Shown here: positions 55,690 to 64,000 of the stretch, in pieces
How the letters are laid out: the number at the start of each line of letters is the position of its first letter
How positions within the stretch are numbered: the stretch's first letter is position 1
Assembly: GCA_944989445.1 (NCBI GenBank)
Contig: CALYLW010000214.1
Span: 1-64,000 of the forward strand
Length of the DNA stretch: 64,000 bases
Direction: 5' to 3'
DNA from: Ampullaceana balthica
Taxonomy: Eukaryota > Mollusca > Gastropoda > Lymnaeidae
Translations under genes and position numbers: made by a program
Notes under the pieces: model-generated
Told to the model about the DNA's origin: nothing
The model's input: the letters and a program-made list of their open reading frames with translations, nothing else
Databases searched by the model: none

Positions 55690-56930
55690 TTCTAAATATC
55701 CCAGTTGTTTAACAATATCAACATTTTCAGCAAAAATCCTCAAACTTTTATATTTATGTGACCATCTAGTTTCACATAGCAAAGGAACATTTAGAATAAG
55801 TTTTCTTTGCTGATTACTTTCTCGGAAAAACACTATAATTGACTTAATTGTTCCTATTGTGTTTCATACAACATTCACATTATTTAAATCATTCACAACA
55901 AGATTTAGTTTATGTGAACTGCAATGTACAAATGCTGCTTTTGGGTATTTTTTTTGAATTATTGCTTGGACTCCTCCTTCTTACCTGCCATTGTAGAGCA
56001 TCCGTAGTATCCTTGACCAACAAGCTTTTTCATATTTAATCAAAATTCTAATGAATTAGTAATCATGGTGTTGGTTAAACCTTCAGCTGTTCTATTGACA
56101 ATTGGAATTTATCCCATGAATTCTTCTGTGACCATCATTTTCCCATTTTGTTCTTTGACAAATCTAACACCAAGTGACATCTGCTCAATGCCTGAAATGT
56201 CATTTGTCTCGTCGGCGAGCATAGAAAATGCAACTGAATTATTTGCTTCACGAACAATGTCTTCACGCAAGAGAGACCCACAAATTTCGATTATAGTGTT
56301 TTGCGTAGTTGCCGAGATACACTCAGCGGTTACCCGTCAAAACGGCCCCAGACAAAACGGCCCCAGACAAAACGGCCCCGACATAACGGCCCCGGTCAAA
56401 ACGGCGCCAGACAAATTGTTAATTTTTTTTAACAAAAACATTTTTTTCTTTTTTTTGCATTTTAAGATTTCGTCAACTTTTTCACCCTTAAAAAAGTGGT
56501 AAAATTGTAAAATTATCTCTTGTGATGTTATTATATTGTTTCTTGTCAACAAACAACCGTTATTGGTACCATTTCGCGTAAAGGCTAATAAATTCACTTT
56601 TGTGGTGTGTTATTATTATTGTTTATTGTTAGATAAACCTGACACTGAATAGGTGAGTAAAAATACGAATATATTTTATTGTAAATTTTACTATTAGTCT
56701 ATCTATTTGTCCAGGGTCGTTTTGTCGGGGCCGTTATGTCGGAGCCCAATTGTCGGGACCGTTTTGTCCGAGGCCGTTTTGTCGGTGAACCATACTCAGC
56801 ACTACAAGAACCAATTGACAAACGATTACCAAGAACTTTATCTCCAGATTCAACACGAAACTCTAAAAGTTCATACAAATTACCAGAATTTGATTCTGTT
56901 CCACGAAGTGCTAAAACTTGCATGCAGCAA
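55690..56930 (-). pseudogene. hAT (DUF4371-type) transposase, decayed and interrupted
   Basis: The minus strand, from upstream to downstream, reads LALRGTESNSGNLYELLEFR (56,925-56,800); then, after the inserted element, TQNTIIEICGSLLREDIV, FSMLADETNDISGIEQMSLG and VTEEFMG followed by a stop; then VHCSSHKLNLVVNDLNN and VPLLCETRWSHKYKSLRIF (near 55,745). This is the order seen in P52rIPK/ZMYM1-like hAT transposases. Several stops plus the insertion make it inactive. The C-terminal dimerisation region was not seen. Confidence 0.8.
56332..56790. mobile_element. Small TIR element with CGACAAAACGG ends, copy B
   Basis: Left GGTTACCCGTCAAAACGGCC, with tandem repeats of GACAAAACGGCCCC; right GGGGCCGTTATGTCGGAGCC...GGCCGTTTTGTCGGTGAACC. 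It interrupts the hAT frame. ACTCAGC flanks both sides (C/T-ACTCAGC), suggesting an 8-bp duplication. Inverse relative of 10001-10322. No coding capacity. Confidence 0.65.
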
Positions 56931-57961
56931 AATAGGATTGTAGAAATGATGGGACCCAGTTAGTTGCGATTTTTTTTAATTTGTCTTCTAAATGATGAGT
57001 TCAACTGCTCATCTATAGAAACTGCTTTGGCTTCCAATAAAGCAAATAAAATTGCTTGCATCTTCATGAGAGCCTTTGTGCCATAATGTGCTTTGTAGGT
57101 TGCTGCGTGCATCTTCGTTGAAATCTTTATATTTTGTACATGTTTTGATGACAAATACCCACTGAATTCATAGAATTACTTTTTGCAGAAACAACACGCA
57201 ATATTTGCAAAAGGCACCTATTAACATTTGCGAGTATACAAGCCAGGGTGAATAGTCTGATAACCATGCATATCTAAAAACTAAAAACTCTGTTTCCTTC
57301 ACTGTCAGCTCTAAAATCATAATTTCTATCAAGGGTCCAACAATCACGAATCAGATGCAATTTCAACTTATTTGAAAGGTCGTATCTCCAGACATACCTT
57401 CCAATATCAAATTTAGGAAATGAATAAGCGTCAGCGACAATCAAAATTAGCAACAGTTGCTTCAGTTGTGTCTGGCTGTTGAACGTTTACTGTTTTCCTC
57501 AATGCCAATGATAAGTCAGATGCTGCAGACGCCCCAAAATCTTCTAATAACGGGATTTCGGAATCCCGCGATTGGTCTACTTTTCGAAAAGAAAATTAGC
57601 CTGTAAAAAAATTTCTGATATCCATCCTTGGTAATCCTGTAGTTTCGACACGTATATTATTTCACAGCAAAATTCAATTCTCTCGTGAGAACTTAAGTTT
57701 TTAATTTATTAAATGCATTAATAAATGTTGTATTTTAGCTATTACAGCACTAATTTGTAAGTCTTATTAATTTCTAAGGCTTTTTTCGACCCTTATTTTA
57801 TACTGAACTTGAATTTAATTGAAAATTGTACCTGTATGGCATAGTCAGTTAAAATTTAAAAAGTGGGGTTTTTGCCCCCCCCCTGGAAAAATTCCTAGCG
57901 ACGCCCATGATCATGTCTACATTTATTGTCAATGACTCGGGTTGTTTGTTTTTGTTTTTGA

Positions 57962-57965
<4 letters not shown>

Positions 57966-57997
<32 letters not shown>
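57966..57997. repeat. (GT)n microsatellite
   Basis: About 16 GT dinucleotides. Confidence 0.97.
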
Positions 57998-57998
<1 letters not shown>

Positions 57999-58049
57999 GA
58001 ATTAATATGACGCTGACATTTATCCTATGCAAGAAATGTATTTACATTA

Positions 58050-58121
58050 AAGAGGAGTGGGAGGAGGTAATGTCAGGAGTGGGAGGAGGTAATGTCAGGA
58101 GTGGGAGGAGGTAATGTCAGA
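58050..58121 (+). repeat. 22-bp repeat, three copies
   Basis: AGGAGTGGGAGGAGGTAATG+TC, three consecutive copies. Confidence 0.9.
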
Positions 58122-58639
58122 CAGGATAAATGTTTTTTTAAGGTAAATGTTGGGATGGAAAAAGGGGGGGGGGTCCGGAAACACTCAGCTAAATGAAAAC
58201 GGTATTTTTAAAATTATTTTTTAAATATTTTTTTTGTTTGATTTTTCCCGCATCAAGTCTCGCTTGCTGGTTTTAATCTCTTTCACTATGTCAGTCACCC
58301 CCTCCCTTCGCCCTTAAACACACCTTCAAAGTAAACATCCTTCCCTCGTCATACTATAATGTCATCTCTTTCTCCAGAGTCTAGACCGTTTTTTTATCAT
58401 CTCTTGCTTCTGATTTTCTTCCCGGCCCAACAATGAGACATTTAATCCGTCCACTAAAATATATCTGGATCATCCGTAAAACACTCTCCACTGTCAGGCT
58501 AATATTATGAGCTGTTTAGAACAAACCCGACTCCAAGAGAGGCGGTAAGCTAAGACCGCCGACTTGATATTTCCTTTTTAATGAGGGCATGAATTATAAA
58601 GCGTTGCTGAAACTCCGGGGTTGTGTTTCTCGGCTTTAG
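58122..58639. other. Unassigned sequence upstream of the candidate exon
   Basis: Contains a G-run at 58,163-58,171. It ends in the putative 3' splice site TTGTGTTTCTCGGCTTTAG. Confidence 0.35.
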
Positions 58640-58728
58640 GGCTGTCCGTGATCTCAGGGGATGGCTTGCTTGGACGGGCCTCCATTGTCTGCCAACAGTC
58701 AGGCCTCGGGGACGTCACGGGGGAAAAG
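58640..58728 (+). CDS. Candidate internal exon of an unidentified host gene
   Basis: An 89-nt segment preceded by a plausible acceptor (CTCGGCTTTAG) and followed by the donor AAG|GTAAAC. The open frame, entered after two bases, reads LSVISGDGLLGRASIVCQQS and then GLGDVTGEK. One of the other two frames is stopped early. GC content is clearly higher than in the surroundings, and the segment is not repetitive. No family recognised. The neighbouring exons are not visible between the minisatellites, so confidence is limited. Confidence 0.33.
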
Positions 58729-58742
58729 GTAAACCAACGAGT

Positions 58743-58876
58743 CTGAGAGGGTAGGTTGACTGAGAGGGTAGGTTGACTGAGAGGGAAGATTGACTGAGAG
58801 GGAAGATTGACTGAGAGGGAAGGTTGACTGAGAGGGTAGCTTGACTGAGAGGGAAGGTTGACTGAGAGGGTAGGTT
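58743..58876 (+). repeat. 17-bp minisatellite (ctgagagggtaggttga)
   Basis: Eight units with GGTAGG/GGAAGA/GGAAGG variants. Confidence 0.95.
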
Positions 58877-58963
58877 AGTTTGGTTGAGACAAAGGCTGAC
58901 TCGGGTAGTGGGTGCCCGCGTTAATATGTTGCCTTGAGATGAGATTGCAGGTTTAATTGTATA

Positions 58964-59500
58964 CCAGACATCGATGATTACTTGAGGTACCAGAGATAGA
59001 TGATTACTTGAGGTACCAGAGATAGATGATTACTTGAGGTACCAGAGATAGATGATTACTTGAGGTACCAGAGATAGATGATTACTTGAGGTACCAGAGA
59101 TAGATGATTACTTGAGGTACCAGAGATAGATGATTACTTGAGGTACCAGACATATAGATGATTACTTCAGGTACCAGAGATAGATGATTACTTGAGGTAC
59201 CAGAGATAGATGATTACTTGAGGTACCAGAGATAGATGATTACTTGAGGTACCAGAGATAGATGATTACTTGAGGTACCAGAGATAGATGATTACTTGAG
59301 GTACCAGAGATAGATGATTACTTGAGGTACCAGAGATAGATGATTACTTGAGGTACCAGACATAGATGATTACTTGAGGTACCAGAGATAGATTATTACT
59401 TGAGGTACCAGAGATAGATGATTACTTGAGGTACCAGAGATAGATGATTACTTGAGGTACCAGACATAGATGATTACTTGAGGTACCAGAGATAGATGTT
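58964..59500 (+). repeat. 26-bp minisatellite (gatgattacttgaggtacca+gagata)
   Basis: About 20 units, almost all identical. Rare GACATA and GATTATTAC variants. Confidence 0.97.
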
Positions 59501-59790
59501 GGCCTTTTGATTTGTGAGGTTTTTATGCCCCAAATATTAGACGGATGGATGCAGCTTCCATACTAGATACAGTAGTTGTCCAAAAATTGGCTCTTCCATT
59601 TTTCCAACCGCAGCTGTTCCTCCCCTCCCCCTCCACATGCATCAGGAATTTATAAAATGATTATTTACAAGTAGTCTTTATTTGATGCGTAACTAAAGGG
59701 GCGAATTCTCCCCCTGAGCAAGAGAGAGACCAGATGGAACAAAAGAAAAGACGAAATTTGTAGAACCTGCGAATACATCTAATTATGTTC
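59501..59790. other. Unassigned sequence
   Basis: No gene or repeat recognised. Confidence 0.4.
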
Positions 59791-59794
59791 ATAC

Positions 59795-59925
59795 TAGGGG
59801 TTGTAGGGCGCCTACGTCTATAGTTTCAATGTTTAAAAAAAATAAGTTTCTTTTTCAACTGCTATGGACTATTGCACTATGTCCCTCGGCGTTACGGAGA
59901 AAGATAGACAGGGACTTGGGCTTTT
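59795..59925 (-). mobile_element. Short Helitron-like copy
   Basis: In inverse orientation it reads CCCAAGTCCCTGTCTATCTT, then AACGCCGAGGGACATAGTGC and CCATAGCAGTTGAAAAAG, and ends GTAGGCGCCCTACAACCCCTAG before T. It shares start, hairpin and CTAG-T end with the cluster at 19.8-21.8 kb but is only ~130 bp. Confidence 0.5.
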
Positions 59926-60139
59926 ATATTATTTATTATTTGTATAACTGTATTTCAATACATATATTGTATCATTTAGATAATAATTGAAACATGCGTC
60001 TTTAAAATATGAGAATTTGAAGGGTTTTTACACTGACCATTGCACAATTAAAGTAAATGTCAGTCACACTGACTGCCACCCCCACCCCTTTTTTTTCCAT
60101 GTACGCCTTACAACCGGGAACAGATTGTTTGCAAGGAAC

Positions 60140-61026
60140 TTTTCTTAAAACATGGCTATACTACCAATTAGAACATGGCCATACTGTCTTTAAAACATGG
60201 CCATACTGCCATTAGAACATGGTCATATTTCCATTAGAACCTGGCCATACTGTCTTTAAAACATGGCCATACTGCCATTAGAACATGGTCATATTTCCAT
60301 TAGAACCTGGCCATACTGCCGTTAGAACATGGTCACATTTCCATTAGAAGATGGCCATACTGCCGTTAGAACATGGTCATACTGGCGTTAGAACATGGTC
60401 ATACTGGCGTTAGAACATGGTCATACTGGCGTTAGAACATGGTCATACTGGCGTTAGAACATGGTCATACTGGCGTTAGAACATGGTCATACTGGCGTTA
60501 GAACATGGTCATACTGGCGTTAGAACATGGTCATACTGGCGTTAGAACATGGTCATACTGGCGTTAGAACATGGCCATACTGGCGTTAGAACATGGTCAT
60601 ACTGGCGTTAGAACATGGTCATACTGGCGTTAGAACATGGCCATACTGCCGTTAGAACATGGCCATACTGGCGTTAGAACATGGTCATACTGGCGTTAGA
60701 ACATGGTCATACTGCCGTTAGAACATGGTCATACTGCCGTTAGAACATGGTCATACTGGCGTTAGAACATGGTCATACTGGCGTTAGAACATGGTCATAC
60801 TGGCGTTAGAACATGGTCATACTGGCGTTAGAACATGGTCATACTGCCGTTAGAACATGGTCATACTGCCGTTAGAACATGGTCATACTGGCGTTAGAAC
60901 ATGGTCATACTGGCGTTAGAACATGGTCATACTGGCGTTAGAACATGGCCATACTGGCGTTAGAACATGGCCATACTGGCGTTAGAACATGGCCATACTG
61001 GCGTTAGAACATGGCCATACTGGCGT
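60140..61026 (+). repeat. 22-bp minisatellite (tggcgttagaacatggtcat+ac)
   Basis: About 40 units. Diverged CCATTAG/CCTGG versions lie at the left edge, giving way to homogeneous GGCGTTAGAACATGGTCATA units. Directly continuous with the next array. Confidence 0.96.
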
Positions 61027-61926
61027 TAGAACATGGCTGGTGGTGTTAGAACATGGCTGGTGGTGTTAGAACATGGCTGGTGGTGTTAGAACATGGCTGG
61101 TGGTGTTAGAACATGGCTGGTGGTGTTAGAACATGGCTGGTGGTGTTAGAACATGGCTGGTGGTGTTAGAACATGGCTGGTGGTGTTAGAACATGGCTGG
61201 TGGTGTTAGAACATGGCTGGTGGTGTTAGAACATGGCTGGTGGTGTTAGAACATGGCTGGTGGTGTTAGAACATGGCTGGTGGTGTTAGAACATGGCTGG
61301 TGGTGTTAGAACATGGCTGGTGGTGTTAGAACATGGCTGGTGGTGTTAGAACATGGCTGGTGGTGTTAGAACATGGCTGGTGGTGTTAGAACATGGCTGG
61401 TGGTGTTAGAACATGGCTGGTGGTGTTAGAACATGGCTGGTGGTGTTAGAACATGGCTGGTGGTGTTAGAACATGGCTGGTGGTGTTAGAACATGGCTGG
61501 TGGTGTTAGAACATGGCTGGTGGTGTTAGAACATGGCTGGTGGTGTTAGAACATGGCTGGTGGTGTTAGAACATGGCTGGTGGTGTTAGAACATGGCTGG
61601 TGGTGTTAGAACATGGCTGGTGGTGTTAGAACATGGCTGGTGGTGTTAGAACATGGCTGGTGGTGTTAGAACATGGCTGGTGGTGTTAGAACATGGCTGG
61701 TGGTGTTAGAACATGGCTGGTGGTGTTAGAACATGGCTGGTGGTGTTAGAACATGGCTGGTGGTGTTAGAACATGGCTGGTGGTGTTAGAACATGGCTGG
61801 TGGTGTTAGAACATGGCTGGTGGTGTTAGAACATGGCTGGTGGTGTTAGAACATGGCTGGTGGTGTTAGAACATGGCTGGTGGTGTTAGAACATGGCTGG
61901 TGGTGTTAGAACATGGCTGGTGGTGT
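61027..61926 (+). repeat. 20-bp minisatellite (ggctggtggtgttagaacat)
   Basis: About 45 units, with no substitution seen. GTTAGAACATGG is shared with the preceding 22-bp array, so the 20-bp unit probably derives from it by replacement of TCATACTGGC with CTGGTGGT. Confidence 0.98.
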
Positions 61927-62304
61927 GCTCTGAGCGTAGTTTGATCAGAATGACTTTAGCTTGTCGCCAAGATGTCGCCGCTAAGATCACGTGATCTAAT
62001 TAGTCACGGTGAAAATGATTAGAAAATTCCAGGGGGCTTTAGCGGGGAGTAACTCCTCGTTTTAATTGCATATGGTGGCAATTAAGATCTAAACTTAGCC
62101 ACTGGAACTCATTATTTGTTCCCGCCCAGCTGCTGTCTGGGTAGGTGTGGCTATATGATTGCTGCTGGGTGGGTGTGGCCACCACAACTACGAGGAAAGC
62201 TGATGTGGATACACACTGAACACATGGACAGGGGCGTAGAAATGGGACAGGAGGGGGTTACACCCCGGACTGCTATTTATTTTCTTTGTTAAAAGGGGGG
62301 AGCC
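61927..62304. other. Unassigned sequence
   Basis: Contains ATCACGTGAT near 61,986 and two GGGTGTGGC copies near 62,145-62,180. No gene recognised. Confidence 0.4.
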
Positions 62305-62577
62305 TTTTATCTATACCGACGCTCCTTCTATGCAGAAGATAATTACGTCCACAGACCATGACAGATGATCTGTTGGCAAGTGATGCAGCGTTCACAGGCC
62401 ACGGCTTTGTGGGTTCCACGCATTACCCAGCCGCCTAACTAGTGTTAGGTACCCATTCGGAGCTGGGTGACTCAGGGACGCCCTAGGCCCCGGGAACAAA
62501 TCCTTGCCTTGACATGGATTCGAACCCGTGACCATCGGTACGCCAGTCGAGCGCGCTGACACTCGACCACCTTTTCG
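62305..62577 (-). mobile_element. tRNA-derived SINE, minus strand, near complete
   Basis: ACGCTCCTTCTATGCAGAAG is the inverse 3' hairpin; the body includes AGCCGCCTAACTAGTGTTAG; the B box is ATTCGAACCCGTGACCATCG; the head is CACTCGACCACC. It gives the empty-site sequence for the TIR element at 53058. Confidence 0.92.
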
Positions 62578-62929
62578 TGGGAAGTGTTTAAGGGTAATAT
62601 GCTCGTCCTGTTCCGAGGGACTGTGACCCTATCAATGTGCGCCCCTGCGCGTATGTCTGTGGGTTTTTTAAAGCGTGTTGTGTTCTCTGTAAATGATCTT
62701 TTTTGAACTATCATCTGCCCGTAATGAAACTTAAGAATAAAGTTATGAGGTAGGGGGCAGGTGGAGCTATGATTCTGGCAAAGGCGTCGAGAGTTTTATT
62801 AGCGTATCTTTTACCTATTATCTTACGTTGTAATTGTTCTTATTAAGATAAAGACATAAATCATGTAAAAAATGACGCAATTAATTATCTTTTGTATCAA
62901 AGGAGCTTCTGTCAACATATAAGTTAGGG
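62578..62929. other. Unassigned sequence
   Basis: No gene or array recognised. Confidence 0.4.
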
Positions 62930-63258
62930 CTGTCAACGTATACCTTATATCGCAGTATACCATACCCTCATGAAGTTGAGGATGTCAATGTATACCTTGT
63001 ATCTCAGTATACCCTCATGAGGTTGAGGATGTCAATGTATACCTTGGATCACAGTAAACCCTCATGAGGTTGAGGATGTCAATGTATACCTTGGATCACA
63101 GTAAACCCTCATGAGATTGAGGATGTCAATGTATACCGTAGTTAACAGTACACCCTGATGAGGTTTTAGGCTTTCAATGCGTATCTTAGATCTCAGTATA
63201 CTCTTACGAGGTTTTAGGATGTCAGTGTAGACCTTAGCTAACAGTACACCCTCACCTT
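62930..63258. repeat. ~46-bp minisatellite
   Basis: Units of AGGATGTCAATGTATACCTT+(GG)ATC(A/T)CAGTA(T/A)ACCCTCATGAGGTTG, about seven copies, increasingly diverged to the right. The minus-strand frame at 63062-63328 is an artefact of it. Confidence 0.9.
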
Positions 63259-63636
63259 GCACGTGTGTATACCACGAGAGCCCGTAAACCCTCTCGGGGC
63301 TTATTTCCTGGCCATTGGTCTTGTTCACGATTAATGAAATAATTATAACTTTTTATGACGCTGCGGTGGGGTGTTGGGGCGGGACTTTGTTCTTTACAAT
63401 GGAGTGGATTTTATAGCACTCCGAGGCGAGGCTAACAATTCACGTTTTAATGAGTGCATTGAAAGTGGACATGAATTAAATTATCACCTCGAAAAATGAG
63501 TATATTTGACAATTCTCAAAATAAAACACTAAAAGAAATCTCCTTTCTCCCTAGCTGACTTCTAAGTCTAACCATTGCCAAGTTCACCCTCACTTCATCA
63601 ACACAAAAAAGCATTAACCCCATACTCATAATAACA
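63259..63636. other. Unassigned sequence
   Basis: No gene recognised. Confidence 0.4.
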
Positions 63637-63890
63637 GGGGTGTGCCGGATTTCGGCTCCGGCTCCGGTAAATCCGTAATCCGGCCATTTTTACAAATTCG
63701 GCTGCGGCTTCGGCTCCGGCAAAATTTCACTTCATGAATCCGGCCAAATCCGGCTGGAATGTAAATCCATAAAATATATACATGTATAATAGCTCCGGTA
63801 AATCCGGAATCCGGCCATTTTTACAAATCCGTCTCCGGCTTCGGCCAGAGTTCACTTTATAAATCCGACCAAATCCGGCCGGAGCCAGAT
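63637..63890. repeat. TCCGGC-rich element, probably a hAT terminus
   Basis: CAGGGGTGTGCCGGATTTCG is followed by repeated CGGCTCCGG/AATCCGG motifs on both strands. The CAGGGGTG start is hAT-like. The other end was not found. Confidence 0.4.
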
Positions 63891-64000
63891 TTTCACAAAT
63901 AATAACCAACTTCTTGCCTACATCCACTCCACAAGCACCATAGATAAACAGCTAGCACAGAATTCTACAAACACACAGATCCTAACAAATACCAAACGCG

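Larger units (their letters stand above)
55482..57909 (-). mobile_element. hAT relic of DUF4371/ZMYM type (2,428 bp)
   Basis: Left end CATGGGCATAGGG with G-runs and GCATTTGCCCC; right end TTTTTGCCCCCCCCCTGG...AGCGACGCCCATG. A perfect 8-bp duplication ATCATGTC flanks it (55474-55481 and 57910-57917). It encodes a decayed transposase and is itself interrupted at 56332-56790. Confidence 0.85.

Overview
This window is repeat-dense, AT-rich eukaryotic DNA from an invertebrate. A gastropod mollusc is my best guess. That rests on the mix of Penelope-like, hAT, Harbinger-like and Helitron-like elements, and on a tRNA-headed SINE ending in a (GATAA)n tail that I associate from memory with pulmonate snails, so it is an inference. 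I see no complete host gene, no rRNA and no functional tRNA gene. Three short stretches look like single host exons: a first coding exon near 25.6 kb, a terminal exon on the minus strand near 50.6-50.8 kb, and an internal exon near 58.6 kb.

Layout, left. Positions 105-3800 form an imperfect palindrome with ~1.8 kb arms, each carrying the same 18-bp minisatellite. A short Harbinger-like MITE follows (4.49-4.97 kb). Then come compositionally extreme blocks: G-poor low-complexity DNA (5.64-6.87 kb), 1,732 bases without a single C (6,868-8,599) and an A-rich block (8.6-9.5 kb). Next are a perfect 337-bp tandem duplication, a Tigger/pogo relic (10.95-11.71 kb) and a 57-bp tandem array into which a ~9.9 kb block of nested elements appears to be inserted. 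That block holds a hAT element, a Harbinger-like element, a 30-bp satellite whose monomers carry the CRE palindrome TGACGTCA, and a head-to-tail cluster of Helitron-like units.

Layout, middle. A second hAT copy, inverted relative to the first (22.0-23.5 kb), is followed by minisatellites, SINEs and a LINE relic (28.8-32.2 kb) broken by three later insertions: a mariner-like MITE, a 1.66 kb hAT with a decayed transposase, and a hAT MITE. A 2.1 kb Harbinger-like element (33.8-36.0 kb) carries a nested Helitron-like copy. A better-preserved LINE 3' half is at 44.36-45.59 kb. A Penelope-like element with an intact RT plus GIY-YIG frame lies between inverted terminal repeats at 47.06-49.03 kb.

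Layout, right. A SINE is split by a 2,101-bp TIR element (53,058-55,158; TTA target duplication). That element carries a non-transposase reading frame with CCHC zinc knuckles, an arginine-rich repeat region and a KH-like domain, and the zinc-knuckle part also lies inside both ~530-bp inverted arms. It is the most unusual object here: a transposon that appears to have captured a host RNA-binding gene fragment. A 2.4 kb hAT relic with another element inside it follows. The last 6 kb is mostly minisatellites, including about 45 apparently identical copies of a 20-bp unit.

The mobile elements interact. LINE and SINE share a 3' hairpin plus (GATAA)n tail, consistent with the SINE using the LINE machinery. 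Nesting gives relative ages, and target duplications of 2, 3, 8 and ~13 bp support the superfamily calls. All assignments come from reading the sequence; none was checked against a database.
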